From Chloroflexota bacterium (lineage in GTDB: Bacteria > Chloroflexota > Anaerolineae > Anaerolineales > Villigracilaceae): DNA of 53,044 nt. Both the position numbers and the translations under genes were made by a program. Positions 7,308 to 15,207 of this stretch are shown here, in pieces. Every line of letters starts with the position of its first letter. Positions within the stretch are counted from its first letter, which is position 1. The stretch lies in contig JAAENC010001255.1 in assembly GCA_024224815.1 (NCBI GenBank), positions 1 to 53,044 on the forward strand, given 5' to 3'. The notes beneath the pieces are model-generated. The model ran no database searches. It was not told the DNA's origin and saw only the letters and a list, made by a program, of their open reading frames with translations.

Positions 7308-8021
7308 TTAGTCCATGCCAAGATAGGCTTTTTGCACCATTTCGTTGTTTTTAAGCTCGGCGGCATCGTCATGAAGCACTATTTGCCCTGTTTGCAAAAC
7401 GTATCCACGATTTGCGATAGAGAGTGCCATGAGTGCATTTTGTTCAACGAGTAAGATAGTAGTGCCTTCTTTATTAATCTCAACAATGGCATCAAAAACA
7501 GCGTCAACGAGTACGGGAGCGAGACCCATTGAGGGTTCGTCCAACATGAGGAGGCGGGGACTGGCCATCATTGCGCGGCCGGTGGCTAACATCTGCTGTT
7601 CGCCGCCAGAAAGTGTTCCTGCAACTTGTTTCTCTCGCTCTTTAAGACGTGGGAAAAGTGCAAAAACGCGTTCCAGATCTCTGGCTATTCCGTCTTTGTC
7701 ATCTCGGCTGTAGGAACCCATTTCCAGGTTTTCCATAACAGAGAGTTTTGCAAAAACGCCGCGTCCTTCGGGGACCATTGCCATTTTTTCATAAACAAGT
7801 TTATGTGCCGGTGTACCGACAATGTCTTTTCCAAGATAAGATATGCTGCCTTCGCGCGGGGTTAATAGACCACTGATCGTTCTCAGCGTTGTGGTTTTCC
7901 CTGCGCCGTTGGCACCGATAAGGGTAACAATTTCGCCTTCTTCAACGGTTAGGGAGATGCCTTTTAGGGCATGAATATTTCCATAATAGGTATGGATGTC
8001 ATTTACTTCTAGCATTGCCAT
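7308..8021 (-). CDS. livF: Branched-chain amino acid ABC transporter ATPase LivF
   Basis: 237 residues, a complete ABC ATPase of the LivF type. It has Walker A GANGAGKTT, Q-loop region, signature LSGGEQQM, Walker B LLMLDEPSMGLAP and switch His in a degenerate form (LLVEQN), as is normal for LivF. It is the last gene of the livK-H-M-G-F operon; only one base separates it from livG. Together with LivG it powers the LivHM channel. Exact substrate (Leu/Ile/Val or other amides and amino acids) is not determinable. Confidence 0.93.
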   Translation of the reverse strand: MAMLEVNDIHTYYGNIHALKGISLTVEEGEIVTLIGANGAGKTTTLRTISGLLTPREGSISYLGKDIVGTPAHKLVYEKMAMVPEGRGVFAKLSVMENLEMGSYSRDDKDGIARDLERVFALFPRLKEREKQVAGTLSGGEQQMLATGRAMMASPRLLMLDEPSMGLAPVLVDAVFDAIVEINKEGTTILLVEQNALMALSIANRGYVLQTGQIVLHDDAAELKNNEMVQKAYLGMD

Positions 8022-8022
8022 A

Positions 8023-8823
8023 TTATTCTCCCTGCTCCAAATTTAAACCAGAGGCTGCACCACTCCCCAAATAGGCTTCAATAACTTTCGGGTTACGCTG
8101 AATTTCAAGCGGTGTACCTTCTGCAATTTTTTGCCCAAAGTCCATTACCCAAATTTCTTCGCTAATGCCCATGACGACTTTCATATCATGCTCGATCAAC
8201 AAGATCGTGATTCCTACTTCATCGCGTAATTGGCGAATGAAGTGCATCAATTCGATGGATTCGTTCGGGTTCATACCCGCTGTTGGTTCATCCAGCAAGA
8301 GTAATTTTGGTTTGCTTGCAAGCGCACGAGCGATCTCAAGTCGGCGTTGTGCACCATAGGGCAAATTGTGTGCCAGGTGATCACCGAGACCATTTAGTCC
8401 AACAAAGTTGAGCAGACGAATGGCTTCTTCAAGAGCTTCCTCTTCTTCCTTGACAAATCTTTTGGTCTTGAAGATGGCTTCGACCCAGTGGGTTTTCAGG
8501 TGACGATGTTGCCCAACGAGGATATTTTCAATTGCCGTCATTTTTGAGAAGAGACGAATATTTTGATAGGTGCGCGAAATCCCTTTTAGAGTAACTTGGT
8601 CGGGGCGTAAACCTTGAATATGTTGATTTTCGTCAAAGATAATTTCGCCTTCTGTTGGCGTATAAAATCCAGTGATGCAGTTAAAGAAAGTTGTTTTACC
8701 TGCTCCGTTCGGTCCGATAACACTAGAAATAGAGTTTTCTTTTACGTCAATTTCAAAGCTATTGACAGCAATAAGACCACCAAAGCGCTTTGTAACATTC
8801 TTTGTGCTGAGTATTATTCCCAT
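8023..8823 (-). CDS. livG: Branched-chain amino acid ABC transporter ATPase LivG
   Basis: 266 residues. Walker A GPNGAGKTTFFN is followed by the LivG-typical ITGFYTPTEG and GISRTYQNIRLF. The signature region is LPYGAQRRLEIARAL (Y in place of S in the LSGGQ position, usual for this subfamily), with Walker B LLLLDEPTAGMNP and the switch IEHDM. It is paired with LivF and sits 9 bp after livM. Confidence 0.93.
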   Translation of the reverse strand: MGIILSTKNVTKRFGGLIAVNSFEIDVKENSISSVIGPNGAGKTTFFNCITGFYTPTEGEIIFDENQHIQGLRPDQVTLKGISRTYQNIRLFSKMTAIENILVGQHRHLKTHWVEAIFKTKRFVKEEEEALEEAIRLLNFVGLNGLGDHLAHNLPYGAQRRLEIARALASKPKLLLLDEPTAGMNPNESIELMHFIRQLRDEVGITILLIEHDMKVVMGISEEIWVMDFGQKIAEGTPLEIQRNPKVIEAYLGSGAASGLNLEQGE

Positions 8824-8832
8824 GATTTTCTC

Positions 8833-10503
8833 CTACTTCTCTGCCCAATCGAGCTCGGCTTCGGATTTTAGCTCTCGCTTTTTGCGTTGATCGGGCAAAA
8901 GACCTTCAGGCTTTACAAGCATCATCACAATGAGCAATACACCGTAAATTAGCAAACGGTATTCGGCAAATTCCCTGAGTAGTTCAGGCAATCCTACAAG
9001 TACCAATGCCCCAACGAAAACTCCAGGGATACTGCCAACGCCACCGACAATGATCAGTGACAAAACATTGATGGAAATAAGCAGATTAAAACTATGAGGG
9101 AAGATGGATGTCAACTTGGATGCGAAAATTGCTCCCGATAAACCAGAGAATGCCGCACCCGTTGCAAATGCCATTAATTTCGTGCTAACAAGATTCATGC
9201 CCATTGCTTCGGCTACATCTTCGTCTTCGCGAAGAGCCATCCACTGGCGTCCCAAGCGAGAGTCACGTAGGCGTGTAGCGATAAATACGGCCAGCAATAC
9301 CCCCGCCAGAACGACATAATATAGCTCTCCCGGTTGGACTAGCTCTATGCCGAAGAATTCTGGTTTGGGGATTTGCAAAATGCCTTGCGCGCCGCCTAAT
9401 GTGTCTTTGAAAAGGTCAGAAACAGCAACAACGCGGATGATTTCACCAAATCCGAGCGTAACAATTGCCAAATAATCGCCACGCATACCCAAAACAGGGA
9501 TGCCGAGCACGATGCCAAAGAGCGTAGCTACAATGACGGAGATCGGCAATGCTGTCCAGAAAGAGAAGCCTGCATCTAATCCCAGTGCGCCTTCAGATGT
9601 GAGGACGCCCATAACATAGGCTCCGATGGCGAAAAAGGCGACGTATCCTAAATCGAGTAGACCGGCGAAGCCAACCACGATATTTAATCCTAATCCCATT
9701 AGGATGTAAATGCCGACATTATTGGCAACTTCTGTGAGATAAGATCCCAAAATTAGGGGCAGGAAGAGGATTACGAGCATCAATAAGATCGACTGCCCTT
9801 GAGAGAGTTGTTTTCTTTTTGCCGGTGCGAGATTTTCGAGTTTCTCTTTGAAGCTATCTCCACGTTTGTCCCACCAAATTGTGAAGCCAAAAACTGCGGC
9901 AAAGAATACTATTGCAAAAATTGGATTGAGCGATTTTCCCGAGAAGATAACTTTTACCAAGCCTCTGCCTAAAAGGCTTCGAACACGGCTCAGAAGAATT
10001 TCTGAAAATGTTGCTATACCTAATGTCCAGACAAGCGCATTGACAAGAGGGTGGCGAATATTTTCAGGTATTATGTTGAAAGATGCAGCAAATACGCCAA
10101 TTATCCCGAAAAGGAGCAAAAGTAAAATACTGCCGAGAACGGGTGTTTGCCCAAAAGTGAGCAGTTCTATTAGGGCAGGGGATACATTTGATAAGAATTG
10201 GCGAATATCTATTGCGACAGCCAAAAACGAAAGGACAATAAGCGGAATGGAAGCGACAGCGCCGATGATAAAACCCGTTTGAAGCGGTTTTGCATTGCCC
10301 TCATATTCCATATCTCTAGTGGTCACATAGGCAAAAGCGAAAGGAGAGGCCACGAGAAAAATATGACCTAAGGAAAACCAGCCTTTAATCAGTTCTCGTT
10401 CAGCCAGCAAGGCGATAAAACCAATTACACTTAAGCTTAGAACAACTGCACCCGCTAATAAACCTTTATTGATAATCTCTTTAGTTGTGAAAGTTTTTTT
10501 CAT
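8833..10503 (-). CDS. livM: Branched-chain amino acid ABC transporter permease LivM
   Basis: 556 residues, longer than the usual 300-430. The C-terminal roughly 320 residues are the conserved LivM channel (VGIYILMGLGLNIVVGFAGL, FAIGAYVMG, GDYLAIVTLGFGEIIR, GLSGAIFASKL). The N-terminal 200 residues add about five or six extra hydrophobic segments, a feature of extended LivM proteins in several phyla. The C-terminus RKKRELKSEAELDWAEK is charged and cytoplasmic. The gene follows livH by 10 bp. Confidence 0.9.
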   Translation of the reverse strand: MKKTFTTKEIINKGLLAGAVVLSLSVIGFIALLAERELIKGWFSLGHIFLVASPFAFAYVTTRDMEYEGNAKPLQTGFIIGAVASIPLIVLSFLAVAIDIRQFLSNVSPALIELLTFGQTPVLGSILLLLLFGIIGVFAASFNIIPENIRHPLVNALVWTLGIATFSEILLSRVRSLLGRGLVKVIFSGKSLNPIFAIVFFAAVFGFTIWWDKRGDSFKEKLENLAPAKRKQLSQGQSILLMLVILFLPLILGSYLTEVANNVGIYILMGLGLNIVVGFAGLLDLGYVAFFAIGAYVMGVLTSEGALGLDAGFSFWTALPISVIVATLFGIVLGIPVLGMRGDYLAIVTLGFGEIIRVVAVSDLFKDTLGGAQGILQIPKPEFFGIELVQPGELYYVVLAGVLLAVFIATRLRDSRLGRQWMALREDEDVAEAMGMNLVSTKLMAFATGAAFSGLSGAIFASKLTSIFPHSFNLLISINVLSLIIVGGVGSIPGVFVGALVLVGLPELLREFAEYRLLIYGVLLIVMMLVKPEGLLPDQRKKRELKSEAELDWAEK

Positions 10504-10513
10504 AGCAGATCTC

Positions 10514-11575
10514 CTATGCCTTTTCTTCAGCTAAGGCTTCACCCAGAATACCTTGCGGGCGGAAGATTAGCACTAAGACCAACATAGTAAATGCGATCAC
10601 GTCTTTTAGTTGGTGAGGGGATGGGACTCCCAAGCCTTCGAGGAAGAGGCCGGGGCCTACAGATTCGAAGATGCCTAAGAATAGTCCACCAAGGGCTGCT
10701 CCGGGAATACTCCCGATACCACCCAGAACTGCGGCTGTAAACGCTTTAATGCCGGGGAAGAAACCCATAAAGAAGTGGATTTGCCTGAAGACAAGCGCAT
10801 ATAGTACACCTGCAATACCTGCCATTGCAGCACCCATTGTGAAGGTGAGAGTAATTGCTCGATCTACGTCGATACCCATTAATCTGGCAACGTCTTTGTT
10901 TTCTGCCGCTGCTCGGATGGATTTCCCTGTTTTGGTTTTTACAACAAAGAAATACAAACCGATAAGCATAAGAACGGTGACAATAATAACAATTACTTGT
11001 GTTTTCAAAATTTCAACACCACCGATATTTATTTTTCCGGTCAAAATATCTGTTTGCGGGAAAGGTTTTACCTCTGAGCCGTATAAACCTTGGAAAAAGT
11101 ATTGCCAAAAGAATGATGCACCAATAGCAGTAATCAAGGGAACCAAACGAGGTGCGCCACGAAGAGGGCGATATGCAACACGTTCTGTTAGTATGGCTAT
11201 ACCAATAGATACGAGCATTGTGACAACCGCAATAATTAGCAAGCCAATTATGGGGTGTCGGTCTAAATATCCAGATGCACTCATCGGCTGAGCAATAAAA
11301 ATTGTTGCCGTCATAATGCCTGACATGAAAAATTCGCCATGGGCGAAGTTGATCATAAAGAGCACGCCGTAAACGAGCGTATATCCGATTGCGATAAGTG
11401 CATAAAGACTACCTTGGGCAATACCGGCAACGATGGTATCTGTCCAAGCTTTAGCTGAATAAGGATTATCCATTACTGTAGCTATCGTTCCCCAAAGCAT
11501 GGCAACGATAATGGCGGTACGGAAAACCCACAATATAAGACCTAAGAAGTCAATTTGTTTAATCCGTTCTTGCAT
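10514..11575 (-). CDS. livH: Branched-chain amino acid ABC transporter permease LivH
   Basis: 353 residues with about eight membrane segments. It has the LivH hallmark GSLYALIAIGYTLVYGVLF followed by NFAHGEFFM, and the later RPLRGAPRLVPLITAIG and AAAENKDVARLMGID (coupling region that contacts the ATPase). An extra N-terminal membrane segment (about 12-33) precedes the standard fold. It is separated from the binding-protein gene by a strong hairpin (11612-11647). Confidence 0.92.
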   Translation of the reverse strand: MQERIKQIDFLGLILWVFRTAIIVAMLWGTIATVMDNPYSAKAWTDTIVAGIAQGSLYALIAIGYTLVYGVLFMINFAHGEFFMSGIMTATIFIAQPMSASGYLDRHPIIGLLIIAVVTMLVSIGIAILTERVAYRPLRGAPRLVPLITAIGASFFWQYFFQGLYGSEVKPFPQTDILTGKINIGGVEILKTQVIVIIVTVLMLIGLYFFVVKTKTGKSIRAAAENKDVARLMGIDVDRAITLTFTMGAAMAGIAGVLYALVFRQIHFFMGFFPGIKAFTAAVLGGIGSIPGAALGGLFLGIFESVGPGLFLEGLGVPSPHQLKDVIAFTMLVLVLIFRPQGILGEALAEEKA

Positions 11576-11611
11576 AAGAGTTATCCTCTTCTTTCTCTAT
11601 TTCGTACAAAA

Positions 11612-11647
11612 GGGATGGGGTCGCAAATCTTTCAGCGACCCCATCCC
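11612..11647 (-). terminator. Intercistronic hairpin between livK and livH
   Basis: GGGATGGGGTCGC (11612-11624) is perfectly complementary to 11635-11647. In the minus transcript it is followed by TTTTGTACG. It probably acts as a partial terminator and 3' stabiliser, giving more binding protein than membrane components. Confidence 0.75.
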
Positions 11648-11682
11648 CACTAACTACAATCTAAATTCTATCTGACTTGAAA

Positions 11683-12891
11683 TTATGGCCAGACAACTTC
11701 GTATTCGCCAGCGGTAAGCTGAGAAACGGTGATTTGAGGATCTGCACAGTCACCATATTCGTTACAAGTGAGGGTGCCGGTGATGCCATCATAGCCAGAT
11801 GTGGCGTCGAGGCAGTCACGGAGAGCTTGGCGACCAACATGGAGATATTCACCATCTACAACGCCGACTTCTTCAACACAGCTTAAGATCATATTGGTTG
11901 CATCAAAAGCGTGAGCGTGGAAAACGGAGAGAGGCTCGGTGCCGTATTTTTCCAAGTGAGTTTCAAGGAAAGTGTTATAAAGTTCGTTTTCAAAACCAAG
12001 ATCGGGACCGGAGAAGTACATACCTTCGCCAGCTTCGCCAACTGCTTCAACAGCAGCGGGGGAGATCATACCATCGGCAGCAGCCAAAATGGTCTCTTCA
12101 AGACCGGCAACTTCTTTAGCCTGTTTGGTCAAGAAACCGCCTTCTGCGGTGAAAACAGGGTAATAGATGAGCTCAGGAGGACCAGCAGCAGCAACAGCGG
12201 TCAAAACGGGGCGCATATCAGTGTCGCCTGTATTGACAGCGGTAAACTCAACAATGGTGCCACCAAGAGCTTCAAAATTATCAGCAAATACGCGAGCTAA
12301 ACCTTCTGTATAGGGATCGCCATCATGGATTGCAGCAGCGGTGGTTACACCCAAAACTTCAAAAGCGAAATCAGCCATTGCTTTGCCTTGAACTTTGTCA
12401 TTGTGGGCGGTGCGGTAATAGCCGGGGTTCCAAGCGGAATCAGGATTAGTCAATGCAGGGGAGGTATTCGAAGGGGAAACCATCGAGTAACCGGCATCAG
12501 ACATTACTTTGGACAAAGGAACGCCAGCGCCGGAGCAGCTGGTACCAATGATACCGACGATTGTGGGGTCAGAAACAATTTTCTGGCCAGCAGCCTGTCC
12601 ACCTTCAGCGGAACAGCCATCATCTTCGGCTTGGAGTTCAATAGCGTGACCAGCAATATCACCTTTGAAATCGATAGCAATTTCAACACCATTCTGGGAA
12701 TCAACGCCAAGATCGGTGTTAGGACCAGAAATAACCAATGCAGAAGCTAAGCGAACGGGTTCTTCGGGACCATAAGTTACACAACCGATGGAATCGGTGC
12801 ACTCATAGCTAGGACCAGCAGGGCCGCAAGCGGTCAAAACCATACCTACAACCATCAATGCAGCAAAAACAACAAATAAACGTTTGGACAT
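11683..12891 (-). CDS. livK: Branched-chain amino acid ABC transporter substrate-binding lipoprotein
   Basis: 402 residues. A signal peptide with the lipobox VLTACG (Cys about 22) shows an anchored lipoprotein, as expected for a single-membrane cell. The mature part is a type I periplasmic-binding fold of the LivJ/LivK class (VRLASALVISGPNTDLG, GIIGTSCSGAGVPLSKVM, SPSNTSPALT, AAIHDGDPYTEGLA). Extra cysteines near the N- and C-termini (ECTDSIGCVTYG; DCLDATSGYDG...TLTCNEYGDC) may form disulfides. GAGGAGAAAGAAT precedes the ATG. It is the first gene of the liv operon. Confidence 0.92.
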   Translation of the reverse strand: MSKRLFVVFAALMVVGMVLTACGPAGPSYECTDSIGCVTYGPEEPVRLASALVISGPNTDLGVDSQNGVEIAIDFKGDIAGHAIELQAEDDGCSAEGGQAAGQKIVSDPTIVGIIGTSCSGAGVPLSKVMSDAGYSMVSPSNTSPALTNPDSAWNPGYYRTAHNDKVQGKAMADFAFEVLGVTTAAAIHDGDPYTEGLARVFADNFEALGGTIVEFTAVNTGDTDMRPVLTAVAAAGPPELIYYPVFTAEGGFLTKQAKEVAGLEETILAAADGMISPAAVEAVGEAGEGMYFSGPDLGFENELYNTFLETHLEKYGTEPLSVFHAHAFDATNMILSCVEEVGVVDGEYLHVGRQALRDCLDATSGYDGITGTLTCNEYGDCADPQITVSQLTAGEYEVVWP

Positions 12892-13023
12892 ATTCTTTCT
12901 CCTCTTTCGTAAAGATTTATATAAATCCCAAAAATTGGGGCTAACTTAGTTGACAGACAACGCCAGAAAAAATGTCGCCACCACCTCCTTTGTAGTTCCT
13001 ATCAAAAGGTAAAAACACATAAA

Positions 13024-13047
13024 TATCTCTGAGGATACGCAGAGATA
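13024..13047 (-). terminator. Hairpin downstream of the CNB protein gene
   Basis: TATCTCTG and CAGAGATA form an 8-bp stem around eight bases. On the minus strand a TTTATGTGTTTTT stretch follows. It lies 66 bp past the stop of the stand-alone CNB gene and upstream of livK. Confidence 0.45.
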
Positions 13048-13113
13048 AAAATATTTCTTCAATTAATAATCGTACAAGCAGACTCACTCAGGGTCAAGAG
13101 CGATAAATAGTTT

Positions 13114-13602
13114 TTACGAATTTTTTACTTCCTTTGGAGGGGAGTATAAAACCTGATCTCGAATGCGCAAATCCGTATTGCGAATCTTCATCGCCAGATC
13201 AGCAGAAAGATTATACATCAGACGATATCCCAACTGCGGATAAGTCTCACACAAAGTCAACAAACGATCACGCGGAATAACCACCAAACGAGTTTCTTTT
13301 GCCCCCGCACTGGCTGAAGCAGAGCGTAAACCTTCATCAACCAAAGATACCTCACCAAAAGATTGCCCACGCCGTAAAATAGCCACTACAGTCCCCTTCT
13401 TCCCCGCAGAAGAATTGATAAGGATATTCACCTCACCATTTGCAATCACATAAAGCTCTTTACTGCCGCTATTTTCTTCAAAGATCATCTCACCCTTAGA
13501 AAAACTAACATCATGGCATAAATTTGCCACTAACTCTAATTGTGTTGGGGTAAATTGATAAAAAATATCGCTTTGCTTCAATGCACTAATAAATGAACTC
13601 AT
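13114..13602 (-). CDS. Stand-alone cyclic-nucleotide-binding domain protein
   Basis: 162 residues, essentially one CNB (CAP_ED) domain at about 10-125. The beta-roll is visible (GEMIFEENSGSKELYVIANGEVNIL) and the phosphate-binding cassette reads FGEVSLVDEGLRSASASA, keeping the conserved Gly-Glu and Arg. There is no HTH, so it is not a CRP-type transcription factor. The last 35 residues form a short charged tail. It lies in the same direction as the exporter operon (372 bp after the adaptor gene, with a terminator between), whose second ATPase also has a CNB domain. It may be a ligand-responsive partner protein; the target is unknown. Confidence 0.8.
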   Translation of the reverse strand: MSSFISALKQSDIFYQFTPTQLELVANLCHDVSFSKGEMIFEENSGSKELYVIANGEVNILINSSAGKKGTVVAILRRGQSFGEVSLVDEGLRSASASAGAKETRLVVIPRDRLLTLCETYPQLGYRLMYNLSADLAMKIRNTDLRIRDQVLYSPPKEVKNS

Positions 13603-13907
13603 TTTCTTATACTCCGGGGGGATACATTTCGTAGTTTAGCATACTTGAATAACCCCTGCAACACTTTTATGATTGGGATTTTCGTTTTTACCTACCAACT
13701 TCGAGAGAAAGAGACTAATCGACAAAGCTTTTGCCTATAGAAGGGCAGATTTTTATCGTTTTAGCACGATACACTCTCGGTTAAGAGAAAGCTCCAATAA
13801 CAAGAAATCCTTTTTTCCCAGATCTCGGATTTGAAAAGCACCCCGCTCCTGAGAAAGGCTTGCTACCACTTAAAACCATTTTTTCTACCCCAATATATTC
13901 GCATTAA
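13603..13907. other. Intergenic stretch without a recognisable gene
   Basis: About 300 bp of AT-rich sequence between the adaptor operon terminator and the stand-alone CNB gene. It presumably holds the promoter of the CNB gene (CCGGAG lies 9 bases before its ATG). No ORF, RNA or repeat was recognised. Confidence 0.5.
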
Positions 13908-13942
13908 AAACACAGCTCCGTCATTTAGACGGAGCTGTGTTT
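13908..13942 (-). terminator. Terminator of the ABC exporter operon
   Basis: AAACACAGCTCCGTC (13908-13922) pairs perfectly with 13928-13942 around a five-base loop. On the minus strand a run of T follows. It is located 32 bp after the adaptor gene stop. Confidence 0.9.
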
Positions 13943-13974
13943 AATTAACTTGTTTTTACAGAGAAAATAAAGAA

Positions 13975-15138
13975 CTACTCTGTCAAGAAAGTGACTTCTA
14001 CTGTCATACCCCAGCGGAGTGCGGGGTCAAATTCATCCAAACCGACATTGACAGCATAAACAATATCGCCAGCCTGTGTTGTAAAAGATTGCCCTATGCT
14101 TTCTACGCTGCCATCTAAAACCAACTCGGGCAATGCGTCGGGGCTAACTTCTACCGCCTGGCCTTCGCTAATTTTGACAACTTCTAGCTCTGTCAGATCA
14201 CTGGTTTCAACATAGAACTCAGAAAAGTCAGCGATCTGGGCCGCCCATAGCTCTGCCCCTATTAACTGGCCGACTTCTACATTAATATCTGTGATCGTGC
14301 CATCGAAGGGGGCTTTTAGCTCATAAGCATCCAGAGCGTTCGATGCTGCCGCTACTTGGGCTTTAGCGTTAGATAATCGGGCTTCGAGTAATGCTTTTTC
14401 ATCGGGATCAAGCCCATCGTCGGCGCGTGATTCGTATTCTCTTTTTGCTTCGGCTTCTGCTGCGAGAGCGGCATCCAGTTCGGCACGGACGGCATCCAGA
14501 TCACGAATCGCTTCTTCCAGATCACGAAGGGCTTCATTTACATCATTTTGTGCGTCTTCGAGGTCATCTTCGGCATTTTCTCTTTTGCTATTGTCTTTGT
14601 CCAGATCTGCATATTTATCAAATTCTTCTTGGGCATCCTGAAGATCTTCTTCAAAATCGCTGAGATCGGCTTGGGCATCTTCAACATCATCTTCGAGATT
14701 ATCTGTATTCAGCTTTTCCCATTCTCGCTCGGCTTCTGCGCGGAGAATTTGAGCGTCCATATAGGCCTGCCAGGCATTGGCTGTTGCCAAACCACCTGTG
14801 CGAACAAAATCATCGTAATTTTGTTGCGCACTGGTTAGCTCAAGTTCCGCAGCACGGAGAGATGCCTCTGCCTGCTCTTGATCGGCAAGACGGATAATGA
14901 CTTGGTCTTTAGCTACGTTTTCGCCTTCTGCAACCAAAATTTCGGCTACTGTACCGCGTGCAGAGAAATTAAGCCGCACATCTTGCACGGGGAGAATATG
15001 CCCTTCAGCGACGACATAGTCTATGCTTATCGGTTCTACCTGTTCAACCTCGGGGGCTTCTTCCGCGCCGCAGGCACTTAGTGCCAAAGCAAATGCGATG
15101 AGCAATATAGAGAGAGTTTTTATTTTTTGTCTTTTCAT
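13975..15138 (-). CDS. Efflux adaptor lipoprotein (HlyD/MacA-like)
   Basis: 387 residues. A signal peptide ends in the lipobox ALSACG. The lipoyl/barrel-sandwich halves flank a long coiled coil: first half around RGTVAEILVAEGENVAKDQ (about 61-80), coiled coil about 90-265 rich in Asp/Glu/Ala heptads, second half around LKAPFDGTITDINVEVGQ. A beta-barrel domain follows. This is the membrane-fusion architecture of MacA-type partners of MacB-like ABC exporters. Being a lipoprotein in an organism with little sign of an outer membrane, it probably extends the permease outward. It is the last gene of the operon, 69 bp after the permease. Confidence 0.88.
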   Translation of the reverse strand: MKRQKIKTLSILLIAFALALSACGAEEAPEVEQVEPISIDYVVAEGHILPVQDVRLNFSARGTVAEILVAEGENVAKDQVIIRLADQEQAEASLRAAELELTSAQQNYDDFVRTGGLATANAWQAYMDAQILRAEAEREWEKLNTDNLEDDVEDAQADLSDFEEDLQDAQEEFDKYADLDKDNSKRENAEDDLEDAQNDVNEALRDLEEAIRDLDAVRAELDAALAAEAEAKREYESRADDGLDPDEKALLEARLSNAKAQVAAASNALDAYELKAPFDGTITDINVEVGQLIGAELWAAQIADFSEFYVETSDLTELEVVKISEGQAVEVSPDALPELVLDGSVESIGQSFTTQAGDIVYAVNVGLDEFDPALRWGMTVEVTFLTE

Positions 15139-15207
15139 TTTATTTTCCTTTTTGAAGATTATAGACTTCAGACTTTGGATTTCAGATTTATAATTTGTGG
15201 TTTGAGA

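Noticed and set aside
10671-11291. Long plus-strand frame of 206 codons
   Set aside because: Fully antisense to livH, which has conserved LivH motifs; the frame translates to low-complexity basic sequence.
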